Source: Melampsora larici-populina 98AG31 (taxonomy: Eukaryota; Basidiomycota; Pucciniomycetes; Pucciniales; Melampsoraceae). Taken from it: a DNA stretch of 64,000 nt. Below, piece by piece: positions 1 through 10,108 of the stretch. The position numbers were made by a program, and so were the translations under genes. Every line of letters starts with the position of its first letter. Position 1 is the stretch's first letter. The stretch lies in contig NW_006768770.1 in the NCBI RefSeq assembly GCF_000204055.1, positions 660,195 to 724,194 on the forward strand. Direction: 5' to 3'. The notes beneath the pieces are model-generated. The model was not told the DNA's origin. It did not search any database and was given only the letters and a program-made list of their open reading frames with translations.

Positions 1-456
1 AATGAGAATGAGATTGGTCAAGCCATCAAGGATGGAAAGCGTCTTGTCGTGTTCAACGTTTGGAGACCTGTTAAGATCGTGGAAGACAATCCTCTTGCTA
101 TTTGTTATTGGGATTCAATCAAGGAAGGAGATACATCAGAATTCGTACTCGAGCCTACAAGCCGTGCGAACGCAATCCAGACATGGAATTTCAAGGATCA
201 TCAAAAATGGGCATACTTGTCAAACCAGAAACCGGAAGAGGCATTTGTCTTCATGCAGCATGACAGTAAGGGAAAGGGAGGACATGGAGTGAATGTGCCA
301 CATGCTTCTGTTGTCCTGCAAGGCCAAGAAGGCAAACCATCCACCCGCCAAAGCTATGAATTCAGGATTGCAGTCATCATGGATGATGAACCAGGACTCT
401 TCCACAAACTTCTTTTGTCATTTTCAAAAATTTGCTCTTTGAAAGACCAAGACTAG
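1..456 (+). CDS. asaB/CmcJ-NvfI-type oxidoreductase, C-terminal part (gene A)
   Basis: The reading frame is already open at base 1, so the gene starts upstream of the window; 151 residues remain. It is a clear paralogue of the gene at 7951-9033. Shared blocks are FNVWRPVK.VEDNPLA, the pair HQKW / QKPE, QHDSKG, NVPHA.VVL and RQSYEFRIAV. This block order matches the fungal CmcJ/NvfI (asaB) family, described as non-haem-iron hydroxylases and desaturases of secondary metabolism; the His/Asp-rich blocks are the candidate metal-binding region. Which substrate it acts on cannot be told. The C-terminal tail after DDE is longer than in the paralogue and unrelated to it, which suggests the 3' ends diverged by a frame-altering change. 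Family assignment is from motif order only. Confidence 0.6.
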   Translation, partial: NENEIGQAIKDGKRLVVFNVWRPVKIVEDNPLAICYWDSIKEGDTSEFVLEPTSRANAIQTWNFKDHQKWAYLSNQKPEEAFVFMQHDSKGKGGHGVNVPHASVVLQGQEGKPSTRQSYEFRIAVIMDDEPGLFHKLLLSFSKICSLKDQD

Positions 457-1242
457 AAGGGACAATGTTTGACCGTCTTCTCATGTAACCAAACTTTTTG
501 AACTCTCTACGTATGAAAGTGTCCAAGGATAATTCTATTGTTCCCCATTGTCACTGCATCTCTTGTCTCTACATATGGTCATTGTGTGACTTTCCATGAG
601 TTCATTGATGCTTACACTCTGAAGTAGCTTCTCTTCGATTGAAATAATTATTTGCCATGATGTGACTTTCTTGTGACATATGCGTTTCTTATTACACGTT
701 GTGATGACTATTTAGATGCATGAAAATATCTCACCTACTTTTGGTATTGATTTTCTAAGTTCCTTTGAGAATAGAAACAGCCTTTTGGGAGAAGAAGTGT
801 AAACCCATGAAGTTTGGATGCGGGGCTTATGGTCAGAAAGCTTTAATCAAAGCATCAACATATGCACAGCTCATTTCTCGCGAGCATGTAGCAATGCAGA
901 AAATGGAAGTTTGAGCCTGCGAATTTCAAGTCCAGAGTTGGATCATCTTGAAGGGTACTTTGTGCTGTGTATCTCTACGAGCGACGGGGGGCTTTTGAAA
1001 AAAAATCTATTGAAATCAACTCAAATTAATAATCACTTATGATCATCAACTGATGGAGATCAGTTTTTGATGACAAAACTAGATTGAAGTTTCATGGGAT
1101 GGTGATAGTTGAGATTTAGTATTGACAGGATAGCTAGAAAGCAAGGATCCATGGTTGTGCAATGTGATGAAAATCACCAGCTTCATCATTTGAGCAATTA
1201 ATTTGATTTAGAATACTTTGAATTCCTGATCTTGGTCATCAA
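457..1242. other. 3' flank of gene A, no gene seen
   Basis: I see no coding sequence here. Parts of it, for example around 600-760, resemble the 3' flank of gene B around 9180-9420: the same order of a gcttctct block, cttcttgtgaga-like and cgtgatgactattta-like blocks, and a ttggtattgatttt-like block. The tandem duplication of the oxidoreductase gene therefore included its downstream flank. Confidence 0.55.
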
Positions 1243-1247
1243 GAGGC
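1243..1247. repeat. target-site duplication GAGGC (left), element 1
   Basis: GAGGC directly precedes the 5' LTR and the same five bases directly follow the 3' LTR (7498-7502). A 5-bp target duplication is what Ty3/gypsy integrases normally produce. Confidence 0.9.
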
Positions 1248-1639
1248 TGTAAGACCTTTGGTCATTACTTAAACACCAAGTACAAACACTTAATACAAAA
1301 CTACTTAGACCTAAATTAGATTCATATATATTTGTTTTTTCACATCTCATCTCGAATGGTTCCTTAGAGATATCGGGACTAATCATCCGCCCTCTATCCT
1401 TCGGAACCAGGTATGAGAACAGTTTTCTTTCATTCTTTATTTCTTTCTATCTTTTATCATCTTATTGTAGTCGAGAGATATCGGGACTAATCATCCGCCC
1501 TCTATCCTTCGGAACCAGCTGGTTTCTCGTAGGCTTTAGTAATTAAAGATTAGATCTCTTGGGTTCTAGAAAACCCTACCGCTGTGCCTCACAGCGTCCC
1601 GTCCGAAGTATCCAGTGAAGGTTCTCATCGAACCTTACA
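1248..1639 (+). repeat. 5' LTR of element 1 (392 bp)
   Basis: Bounded by TGTAAG and CTTACA, a 6-bp inverted terminal repeat. It contains a 45-bp direct repeat (1366-1410 and 1474-1518) and ends in a 7-bp hairpin (aaggttc, loop tcatc, gaacctt). Confidence 0.95.
1366..1518 (+). repeat. LTR-internal 45-bp direct repeat around an intron-like spacer
   Basis: Copy A (1366-1410) and copy B (1474-1518) read the same. Copy A ends ..CCAG and is followed at once by GTATGAG. The 63-bp spacer is pyrimidine-rich and holds TTGTAG at its end; copy B also ends CCAG. Splicing from GTATGAG to the end of copy B would remove 108 bp and leave exactly one repeat copy. The 3' LTR has the same arrangement at 7224-7376. 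Confidence 0.85.
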
Positions 1640-1846
1640 CTTTTTTTTTCTCAAACCCACACTGAGACTAAAATCGATCGACTCCTTCAAACTTAAATCA
1701 TTTCATTCGAAACTTAATTTTTTTTCAATTCACTTAAACTTTCTGATACTTCAATTACAAATGCGCCACTCCGATCGTACTGAACTTATCATACATCGTT
1801 GACGCTAAATCTTACCACTACCCCACACCTCGATTGATCGGCGTGC
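1640..1846 (+). other. Leader between 5' LTR and gag-pol of element 1
   Basis: The base after the LTR starts a CTTTTTTTTT run. A tRNA primer site would normally begin with TGG within a few bases of the LTR; none is present. The rest is A/T-rich leader without a convincing ORF. Confidence 0.6.
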
Positions 1847-4800
1847 ATGAATACGCGACGATCAAATCAAGCTCTTCAACCCACTCAGCCAGGCCCGCCT
1901 CAACCACTGCCAGACCCAGAAGCTATAATCCGAGCAAATAATCGCCAGAAAAAACTCTCTAGACCTAATATCGCCAGACAAGTCGCTCCTCTAGACGCAC
2001 CGCCAGCTACACCATCACGAAGTCGAACAGACTTCGCACCGCAAGCTACGCCAGTACAGGCTCGTATTGAATCGACCACGCTACCGTCTCTGCCGGAATC
2101 CGACGAGTCGTCTCCACTATCATCTTTACCTCCATCTCCTACACGCCAGACAACATCTAATACTCTGTTCCCCAGAATGACCGACAAACAACCGGCTGCC
2201 GACACCTCGGGTTCGGACCTCATGAAGGCCATTGCCGAATCTCAGATCGCTAGTAATCGACGCATGGAGAAGTTTGAGGACCTCATGATGAAACTTCTCG
2301 TTTCAAAGGAGAACGAATCGAATCAGAGTACTTCGACACCTGCAGAGTCCAAGCCAGATGGTCAGATCGATCTCACGAAATTCCGCACCTCAGATGGACC
2401 GATCTATAAAGGTCCTTACCGTGAGACGGAAGCATTCCTCACGTGGTACTCTTCTTTAAAAACCTTTTACCGCACTAAAGGTGTCATACTAGATAAAGAT
2501 CGAATCACTCTAGTCGGCAATTTTTTAGAAGAGCCGAATGCTCATGCCTTCTACGAAGGCGGTTTTGAGAAATTTATCAAAGGTAGCTGGAAAGACTTTC
2601 TCAATCAGCTCTTCGCCTCTTGTCTACCGGGTGATTGGAAAGATCGATTGTATGAAAAGGCCCAACACCTTAAAATGTCGCCATACGAAGACTTCATAAC
2701 TTATAGTACTCGTGCCCGGGGAATTCAAATCCTCATCAACTTCCACACAATCGCTCTGGATGATCACCAATTAGCGAAGTATGTAGAGTATGGCATGATA
2801 GATGAACTGAAGGCTGGAGTTGTATTGTGGGGTTTCTCTAAGTATACCAAAGACTTCACTTACCACGATTTCGAAAATCACTGCGAAACTCTCTACAACT
2901 CCTTAGTCGCATCTCACGCCATCACGAAGAAAACGCGAACGCCGAGCTTTCCTGCGACAATTCAGAACCGGTCTCGTTTCACTACCACCAGTGCTCCTCA
3001 GCGACTATCTGATGAAGAATTCACTTGGAAGATTCATTCTTATCGTGATAGTATAGGACAGTGCCATTTCTGCAAAGGCTTCTGCGGCAGTGAACATCGC
3101 GCATGCAAGGGACCGTATGTCAAAGAGAAAGTTTTTTTTCCGCCAGGGTACGTCGCACCACCTAAGCCGGCGAACTACGTACCTCCACGAGCAAAGTCAT
3201 CGCCTCCAGCCGGGTACAATCAAGCTGGACGAGCTACTCAAAGACCTGCTGGACGACCAACGCCTTCTTATGCGAAGGTCGCCGCCGCTAGTGAATTCCC
3301 AGACCTGGATGAAGCGTCGGTAGCGGCGTTGCAAGCTCTAGACGAAGAACTCGACCTAGCTGAAGCTGAAGGGTACGTCGCCCCTCCCAAACCTCCCCGA
3401 GTGATTCTTGAATTCAATCATAACGGCAAGAAGCTCCGAGCATTGGCTGATCCCGGCGCTGAAATCAATCTCCTTACAGATCAGGCGGCCGAGCGGCTTA
3501 ATCTTCGACGCCGGAAGCTTGTACGACCAACACAACTCAGTCTTGCAGTCAATACCGACTCACCAGCTCCAACATTAACACATTTCACGACAATAAGCTT
3601 ATCAGACCCTAATTCGGGGAAGTCATTCGATAGGGTGTATTGCAAGTTGGGAGATGTTGGGGGAGACTTTGATATGATCCTCGGGACACCTTTCTTTCAT
3701 CTTTTTCAATTATCTGTTTCAATTAATCAGCGTGCTGTGTTTTGTGAGCGTACGGGGGTTAAACTTTATGATTATCGTGTGATGGAAGAGCTTAATGAAA
3801 AAGTCGCTAAGGCGCTAATTCCTCGTCTCACTGAGCCATCGAGAGAGTGCAGTGCCACCTGGGAGAGCCGGGTTTCGGAGAAAGAACGAATGACATCATT
3901 GAGTGACTATGAACAATCTGAGCTGGAATTATTTGAACAGTTTCAAGACCTTTTTCCAACGGACATACCAGCGGTGTCTGATGAAGCAGAAGAGGAGGGA
4001 TTATTTGTTGATGGTTCCTTTCCTGAGAAACTGCAGAATGAAAGCTCAAGGATTCGTCACAAGATAGTATTGAAAGATCCAGGAGCAGTAATCAATGAAA
4101 AACAGTATAATTACCCACCAAAACACATGAATGCGTGGAAAAAGCTTGTGGATCAACACCTTGCAGCAGGACGAATTCGACGGTCAACTAGCCAGTATGC
4201 CTCTCCGAGCTTGATCATTCCGAAGAAGGACCCTTCCGAACTTCCGAGATGGGTATGTGACTACCGCGTCTTGAATAGCCTGACCGTGAGGGACCGTGCG
4301 CCGTTACCCAACGTGGACAGGTTGGTCAGACTTGTAGCAACTGGAAAAATTTTCTCGATTATTGATCTCACCAACGCATTTTTTCAAACACGAATGAGAA
4401 GTGAAGATATTCCCTTGACGGCAGTCCACACGCCCTGGGGATTGTATGAATGGTGCGTTATGCCGATGGGTCTTACAAACGCACCAAGCACACATCAAGG
4501 TCGACTTGAAGAAGCCCTAGGAGACTATCTCAACTCCATCTGTGTCGTATACTTGGACGACATAGTAGTTTTCTCCAACTCACCCGAGGAGCATGCTTTA
4601 CATACCCGACAAGTTCTTCAACGTCTAAGAGAAGCAAATCTATATTGCAGCAAGAAGAAAACTAAGCTGTTCAGGACCGAAATTAAGTTCCTAGGACATT
4701 GGATCTCAGGTGAAGGTATTCGAGCAGACAATGAAAAGATAGAGCAGGTTTTGAATTGGAAAACTCCTAAATCAGCAAAAGGGATCAAGAAGTTTCTTGG

Positions 4801-6685
4801 GACCGTACAATGGATGAAAAAATTCATATGGGGACTCGAGAAACACGTCAATAAACTAACACCTCTTACAAGCACAAAATTAGACCCGAAAAAATTCAAA
4901 TGGGGTAAGGCAGAAGATGATGCTTTCAACAATATTAAACAACTCATGACATCGTTGCCTCACTTAAAAAATATTGATTTTGATTCTGAAGATCCTTTAT
5001 GGCTCTTTACGGATGCGAGTGGTGCTGGGTTAGGAGCGGCATTGTTTCAGGGTAAAGAATGGAAATGGGCATCACCGGTAGCTTATGAATCAAGGCAAAT
5101 GACTCCTGCAGAGAGGAACTATCCGGTACACGAACAAGAGCTGCTCGCGGTCATTCATGCGTTACATAAATGGAGAATGCTACTTTTAGGTATGAAAATC
5201 AATGTCATGAGCGATCATCACTCATTGACTTACCTTCTCAAGCAACGGAATCTCAGCAGGCGTCAGGCTAGGTGGATAGAAACATTGGCAGACTTTGATG
5301 TTGAATTTAAGTACGTAAAAGGGGAAGATAACTCAGTTGCAGACGCATTATCGCGGAAAGATGTTGAAGACGAAGGCATAGAGCAGGTGGGTGTAGAGTG
5401 TGTGGCAGCATTGGTGGAAGCAGGTCCGACTTTATCACCTCAAGTCCGTAAGAAGATCAAGGACGGCTATGAAGGGGATTCATTTTATAGCACTATTCTA
5501 TCGGTACTACCGCTACGAGACGATTGTGTGATAGTTGAAGGTTTATTATTTATTGAGAACAGATTATATATTCCATGTACTGATGAGCTGAGATTGGAAT
5601 TAGTGAACGAGACACACTCCCGACTAGGACATCTTGGCTATCTGAAGACCATTGAAGACTTACGTCGAGATTTCTTTTGGCCTCGAATGGCAACGGACGT
5701 GAAGGAATTCGTGCGGTCTTGCGATGTCTGTCAACGAACAAAGGCACCAACGCAAGCACCGGTGGGGAAGATGCTAACACCCGCCATTCCACAACTACCA
5801 TTGGACTGTCTAGCCATTGACTTCGTCGGACCGCTGCCGAAAGTGAATAACTATGATATGTTACTCACGTGTACGTGTAGATTGACAGGGTTCACAAAAA
5901 TCATCCCTTGTGGTCAAACTGATACCGCCGAGAAGACGGCTTCCAGATTCTTTTCGGCCTGGATCGGCACTTTCGGTGCGCCTAGCTCCATCATCAGCGA
6001 CAGAGACAAGACTTGGACTTCTTTATTCTGGAAAACGCTTATGAAAAGATGCGGTACAAATTTTCACATGTCAACAGCTTTTCATCCGCAAGCAGATGGC
6101 CGAAGCGAACGCACGAATCGTACAGTTGGTCAAATTTTGAGGACTTTCACCGCCAAACGACAAGGCAAGTGGCTAGAGTCCTTGGCGGCGGTAGAGTACG
6201 CCATCAACGGCGCGCTTAATATTGCGACGGGCAAATCTCCTTTTGAGCTGATCTTCGGTCGTCAACAACGATTACTTTCGACCCAAGATGCTGAAGAATC
6301 AGACCCGACGGCTCTCACCAAGTGGTTCAGTATGAGACACGACGCGTGGTCAACGGCACGTGACGCGTTGTGGACTAGCCGAATACAGCAGGCGTTGCAG
6401 CACAACAAGCATTGTCGCTCGGCAGAACCGCTTCAACCGGATTCCTGGGCGCTTCTAGACTCAGCCGACTGGCGGGGGAGACATCAAGGAGGCGTCAATA
6501 AATTGAAAGAGCGCTACGAAGGGCCTTATCGGGTAGTCAAATCAACGAACCATGGTCAAAATGTGGAGTTGGAATTGCCAGAGGGGGATCGACGGCACAA
6601 CGTCTTTCACATTTCGAAGGTCAAGGCGTATGTAGAACGCAATGGCGACGGGGTCAACACGTTAGTTGAAAGGGTACGGAAGTAA
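1847..6685 (+). CDS. Ty3/gypsy gag-pol polyprotein, intact (element 1)
   Basis: One uninterrupted ORF of 1612 residues. Order seen: a Pro/Ser-rich gag N terminus; a gag core (about residues 180-370); a Cys/His cluster of the form C-x2-C-x3-C near residues 405-420 in place of a standard CCHC knuckle; a retropepsin-like motif near residue 535 that reads DPGA where DSGA or DTGA is usual; reverse transcriptase with the active-site box YLDD at residues 902-905; RNase H (LFTDASG) near 1053; integrase with an HHCC zinc motif (about 1256-1296), the D,D,E residues near 1325, 1384 and 1420; and a GPY-type module near 1558. No frameshift separates gag from pol. Nothing is broken, so it may be autonomous; the altered protease motif is the only oddity. 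Confidence 0.93.
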   Translation: MNTRRSNQALQPTQPGPPQPLPDPEAIIRANNRQKKLSRPNIARQVAPLDAPPATPSRSRTDFAPQATPVQARIESTTLPSLPESDESSPLSSLPPSPTRQTTSNTLFPRMTDKQPAADTSGSDLMKAIAESQIASNRRMEKFEDLMMKLLVSKENESNQSTSTPAESKPDGQIDLTKFRTSDGPIYKGPYRETEAFLTWYSSLKTFYRTKGVILDKDRITLVGNFLEEPNAHAFYEGGFEKFIKGSWKDFLNQLFASCLPGDWKDRLYEKAQHLKMSPYEDFITYSTRARGIQILINFHTIALDDHQLAKYVEYGMIDELKAGVVLWGFSKYTKDFTYHDFENHCETLYNSLVASHAITKKTRTPSFPATIQNRSRFTTTSAPQRLSDEEFTWKIHSYRDSIGQCHFCKGFCGSEHRACKGPYVKEKVFFPPGYVAPPKPANYVPPRAKSSPPAGYNQAGRATQRPAGRPTPSYAKVAAASEFPDLDEASVAALQALDEELDLAEAEGYVAPPKPPRVILEFNHNGKKLRALADPGAEINLLTDQAAERLNLRRRKLVRPTQLSLAVNTDSPAPTLTHFTTISLSDPNSGKSFDRVYCKLGDVGGDFDMILGTPFFHLFQLSVSINQRAVFCERTGVKLYDYRVMEELNEKVAKALIPRLTEPSRECSATWESRVSEKERMTSLSDYEQSELELFEQFQDLFPTDIPAVSDEAEEEGLFVDGSFPEKLQNESSRIRHKIVLKDPGAVINEKQYNYPPKHMNAWKKLVDQHLAAGRIRRSTSQYASPSLIIPKKDPSELPRWVCDYRVLNSLTVRDRAPLPNVDRLVRLVATGKIFSIIDLTNAFFQTRMRSEDIPLTAVHTPWGLYEWCVMPMGLTNAPSTHQGRLEEALGDYLNSICVVYLDDIVVFSNSPEEHALHTRQVLQRLREANLYCSKKKTKLFRTEIKFLGHWISGEGIRADNEKIEQVLNWKTPKSAKGIKKFLGTVQWMKKFIWGLEKHVNKLTPLTSTKLDPKKFKWGKAEDDAFNNIKQLMTSLPHLKNIDFDSEDPLWLFTDASGAGLGAALFQGKEWKWASPVAYESRQMTPAERNYPVHEQELLAVIHALHKWRMLLLGMKINVMSDHHSLTYLLKQRNLSRRQARWIETLADFDVEFKYVKGEDNSVADALSRKDVEDEGIEQVGVECVAALVEAGPTLSPQVRKKIKDGYEGDSFYSTILSVLPLRDDCVIVEGLLFIENRLYIPCTDELRLELVNETHSRLGHLGYLKTIEDLRRDFFWPRMATDVKEFVRSCDVCQRTKAPTQAPVGKMLTPAIPQLPLDCLAIDFVGPLPKVNNYDMLLTCTCRLTGFTKIIPCGQTDTAEKTASRFFSAWIGTFGAPSSIISDRDKTWTSLFWKTLMKRCGTNFHMSTAFHPQADGRSERTNRTVGQILRTFTAKRQGKWLESLAAVEYAINGALNIATGKSPFELIFGRQQRLLSTQDAEESDPTALTKWFSMRHDAWSTARDALWTSRIQQALQHNKHCRSAEPLQPDSWALLDSADWRGRHQGGVNKLKERYEGPYRVVKSTNHGQNVELELPEGDRRHNVFHISKVKAYVERNGDGVNTLVERVRK

Positions 6686-7106
6686 GTTCCTCTCCCTTGT
6701 ATGCACCGCCGTAGTATACTACGAAAATTGTCAAGAAAACAATACCTAGGCCACTTTGTGAGCACATACATTTCGACTTCATTCCCTAGGTGGCGACGAC
6801 GTCTTAGGATTACGCGGGCAAGCATAGAATTCAACGACCATTGACCACGATCAACAACTTTTCACCTCAAGTTCCTTTTTTCCTTTCTTTTCTTTTTTTC
6901 TCTGTTTCCTTTTTTTTTCTTTTCTTTTTCCTTTGCAGCTACATGGTTGGCTTTCAATGTTAATTTTAATTTCTTTTCAGTTCTTTTTTTCTTTCCTTGT
7001 TCTTTTACTTTTCAACATTAGCAGCGCTTTACTTTTTTTTCAATTTTCTCTCTGTTTCTTTGGTTTACTCACAAGGCATGCTCGATTCTTTTAATGGAGG
7101 GGAGAC
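6686..7106 (+). other. 3' tail and polypurine tract of element 1
   Basis: Non-coding. Long pyrimidine-rich runs at about 6870-7060 are followed by the purine stretch aatggaggggaga at 7093-7105, one base before the 3' LTR, which fits the polypurine tract that primes plus-strand DNA synthesis. Confidence 0.75.
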
Positions 7107-7497
7107 TGTAAGACCTTTGGTCATTACTTAAACACCAAGTACAAACACTTAATACAAAACTACTTAGACCTAAATTAGATTCATATATATTTGTTTTTCA
7201 CATCTCATCTCGAATGGTTCCTTAGAGATATCGGGACTAATCATCCGCCCTCTATCCTTCGGAACCAGGTATGAGAACAGTTTTCTTTCATTCTTTATTT
7301 CTTTCTATCTTTTATCATCTTATTGTAGTCGAGAGATATCGGGACTAATCATCCGCCCTCTATCCTTCGGAACCAGCTGGTTTCTCGTAGGCTTTAGTAA
7401 TTAAAGATTAGATCTCTTGGGTTCTAGAAAACCCTACCGCTGTGCCTCACAGCGTCCCGTCCGAAGTATCCAGTGAAGGTTCTCATCGAACCTTACA
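7107..7497 (+). repeat. 3' LTR of element 1 (391 bp)
   Basis: Read base by base it matches the 5' LTR except for one fewer T in the T-run before CACATCTC. The target duplication GAGGC follows at 7498-7502. Confidence 0.95.
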
Positions 7498-7502
7498 GAG
7501 GC
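7498..7502. repeat. target-site duplication GAGGC (right), element 1
   Basis: Matches 1243-1247. Confidence 0.9.
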
Positions 7503-7950
7503 CCACAAGACTAATCAAGATTAAAAAAATATCATATCTCCTCGCTTGTTTAACAATAATGTTTCACTTTCTGCGCGCAAAGCTTCTACCCTGCGCGCAG
7601 GCTTTGAACCTTTGTGAGATTTGATACAAAACCACCGCACAGGTGGTTCCGGAGTCAGATCTCGGCGTGTGAGGTATGTACACGTTTGTGATCCTTTTTA
7701 TCTTTCTACAGCAATTATGCAGTCATCTACAAACGGTTTCATTTCCAGAAAACTTCATAAAGGCTTTACTCGGAGCTCGACCTATAAATTCACAACTTTC
7801 TCCGCTTGTCGCGCCTCTCGCAATTTTTTTGCAACAAAACACATTGGAGTTTCATGTTAAATTTAACTCATACAAACTATAAAGTCCACGATCCTTTCAG
7901 CTCTCTAATGTACCTCCAAGAGAATAATCATTCATTTTTGAACAATCATT

Positions 7951-9033
7951 ATGCATTTATCGTCCATTCGTATTTACCTCTTTCTCATTTTATCTTGTCA
8001 TTCTTTTATAGAATGCAAGCCTTTCTTCAAAAAGATGAAGTCAGGTCAGCTTTCACCAAGTTCTTCACCCAAGCAGAGGACAATTCTTTTCATGATGATT
8101 CAAATTGACCTGAAGTCTTTCTGTTTAGATCGGAGTTTGACTAAGGCGTACGTTCACTCTTATACAGGGGTGAGCAATAATCATTTTGAAAAAAGCCCTT
8201 CCCGAGAAAAAATCATGCTTCACGACCTTAGGAATCAGCATGAAATCGATCCCCAACTGAGAACAAACGGATTCACTGTTGAGACGCGGAATATACCATG
8301 GCTTCGTCACTACGAACCATTCTCGGATGACTACACAGAATCTCTGCAAGCCGATTCTGTTGCACTCGTCAAGCAACTGTAAGGAAATTTCCTTTGAAAA
8401 TTTGTCTTAAATACATAATTAGGATGAGGACTTACCAGTTTTGGCCATTTACTCAGGACAAGATCACGTAGCGCATTCTGTTATTCAATGACTATCAGAG
8501 GTCGCTCTGGTGAACAATCTATCCCGCCTACACCAATCATACACTCTGATTTATCACCAAAAGGGGCAGAATACTTGAAAAGCCAACTCAAGAGCTCAAC
8601 ACGTTATTCGTTTGATGATCTTGACACTTGGGAAGCAATCCGAGCTGAAAAGCGTGTTGTTGTCTTCAATGTTTGGAGACCGGTTAAAGTTGTCGAAGAT
8701 AATCCACTTGCTTTCTGTGATTGGAAATCGCTAAAGAAAACAGACCTTCCGGATTTAGAAATCGAGCCTACAGACCTGATGAATTCAGTCCAACCATGGA
8801 AGTATGGGAGTCATCAAAGATGGTATTATATGAGTCATCAGAAACCAGAAGATGTCTTTGTGTTTGTACAGCATGACAGTAAGGGACAAGGAGAGCATGG
8901 AATGAATGTGCCACATGCTGCTGTGGTTCTAAAAGGTCAAGAAAACAAACCATCAACTCGGCAGAGTTATGAATTCAGGATTGCAGTAATTGTGGATGAT
9001 GATTTTGTGTTAGAAGATGGACTACGAAACTAG
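7951..9033 (+). CDS. asaB/CmcJ-NvfI-type oxidoreductase (gene B)
   Basis: Two exons: 7951-8378 and 8472-9033, joined across a 93-bp intron (GTAAGG at 8379, acceptor ..CGTAG at 8471). Phase 2 at the donor and one base at the acceptor restore the frame and give ..VKQL-AFCYSMTIRGRS.. across the junction. Family blocks: HDLRNQ and the LRTNGF segment in exon 1; VVFNVWRPVKVV, QHDSKG, VPHAAVVL and RQSYEFRIAV in exon 2. From the first ATG the protein has 329 residues and a hydrophobic N terminus that resembles a signal peptide. From the ATG at 8092 it has 282 residues, closer to what I expect for this family, so the true start is open and an upstream exon is possible. It is a tandem paralogue of gene A. 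Substrate and pathway are unknown; no other secondary-metabolism gene is nearby. Confidence 0.65.
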
Positions 9034-9763
9034 AATCTAGGAGACCTCAACAGAGCTTCCAAAATCAAAGTTTTAACTGCCTTCATGATCAATATTTTTG
9101 AACCCTCTATGTACGAAGCAGTGAAGCTTACACCCACTGTTTTATATGCTCTTGATGTCTTTTTGTCTTCTCCTGTTCGCCACTATGTCTCTTGTCTCTG
9201 CATATGGTCATAGTGTCACCGTCCAAGCTTTGATTGTTGCTTGGAATCTGTAGCAGCTTCTCTCCACTCAGAGTGGCTCTTTCATTTGCCTTAACTCTAG
9301 CTTCTTGTGAGATATATGTTCCTTATCAACGTGATGACTATTTAGGTATACTAAAACATTTCACATTTAGGTGCAATCAAACAGTTCACCTCCTATTGGT
9401 ATTGATTTTATGTAAATTTTAGTGCAGATAGAAACAGTTGCACCCAAACAAAGGGAAGCAACTCTGGGAGAGATATGTAAGCTAAGGAAGTTCGGGGTGG
9501 AGTGCCTCATGACTAGAATTTGAAACCGACTTCAAAGAGTACATCAAACGTGAACAAGTCACCTGAGCCTGTAGGAATCTGAACAATGGCATTTTGTGCA
9601 TCTCTAAGCGTCAGGGAGCGCTTTTGCAAGCTCTTTTGTCCAGGGAGATGAGTTTGATATTGTATTATGAATCAGCATTGAAATCAGTTGTTGAGTGGCT
9701 AACCGAATTGATGACTTTTGCATCAAAGGGCTAATCAAGATATGTATGCAATTATCTCGTTGG
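9034..9763. other. 3' flank of gene B, no gene seen
   Basis: Non-coding. Segments around 9180-9420 correspond to the 3' flank of gene A (about 545-765), as described for that flank. Confidence 0.5.
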
Positions 9764-9768
9764 TTTAT
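9764..9768. repeat. target-site duplication TTTAT (left), element 2
   Basis: TTTAT directly precedes the 5' LTR and directly follows the 3' LTR at 16797-16801. Confidence 0.9.
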
Positions 9769-10108
9769 TGTAAGGAGTACACGTGACAAGTAGGCATGGG
9801 ATTACACAGTATGGGATTAGATAGGAACTCCTTACCTTTCATTCTCAACGCCCGGCTTCGAAAGGTCCTCACTCCTCAGAGAGCCAACTGGGTGACTTTT
9901 CGGAGCTAGGTGAGATTCTTTCAGTTCTCTTCATTTCTTCTTATCTTTTGTGTTGTTGGATGGTTGCTGACTCCTCAGAGAGCCAACTGGGTGACTTTTC
10001 GGAGCTAGATCGTAATTTATACCGAAGTTCCAAGTCCATCGCTCTCGTGAGAAGTCGTGCCGGACTAGTTTCCGGACCCCTCAGTGAAGGTTCTCATCGA
10101 ACCTTACA
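9769..10108 (+). repeat. 5' LTR of element 2 (340 bp)
   Basis: Bounded by TGTAAG and CTTACA. It contains a 39-bp direct repeat (9871-9909, 9970-10008) and ends in the same 7-bp hairpin as the LTR of element 1. CTTTTTTT follows immediately; no TGG-type tRNA primer site is seen. Confidence 0.95.
9871..10008 (+). repeat. LTR-internal 39-bp direct repeat around an intron-like spacer
   Basis: Copy A (9871-9909) ends ..GCTAG and is followed by GTGAGATTC. A 60-bp pyrimidine-rich spacer leads to copy B (9970-10008), again ending ..GCTAG. Removing 9910-10008 as an intron would leave exactly one copy. The same design, with unrelated sequence, is in element 1. Confidence 0.85.

Larger units (their letters stand above)
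1248..7497 (+). mobile_element. Complete Ty3/gypsy LTR retrotransposon (element 1)
   Basis: A 6250-bp element made of a 5' LTR (1248-1639), an untranslated leader, one intact gag-pol ORF (1847-6685), a pyrimidine-rich tail, a purine-rich tract just before the 3' LTR, and the 3' LTR (7107-7497). The LTRs begin TGTAAG and end CTTACA, and the insertion is flanked by GAGGC on both sides. The two LTRs differ only by one T in a T-run near the middle of their first half, so the insertion is very recent. The domain order PR-RT-RNaseH-IN is that of Ty3/gypsy; no chromodomain is visible. It sits between two tandem oxidoreductase paralogues. Confidence 0.95.

Noticed and set aside
1584..1802. ORF at the end of the 5' LTR (and the related one at 7442-7624)
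   Set aside because: Both start inside the LTR at the same place and diverge after it; this is LTR sequence, not a gene.
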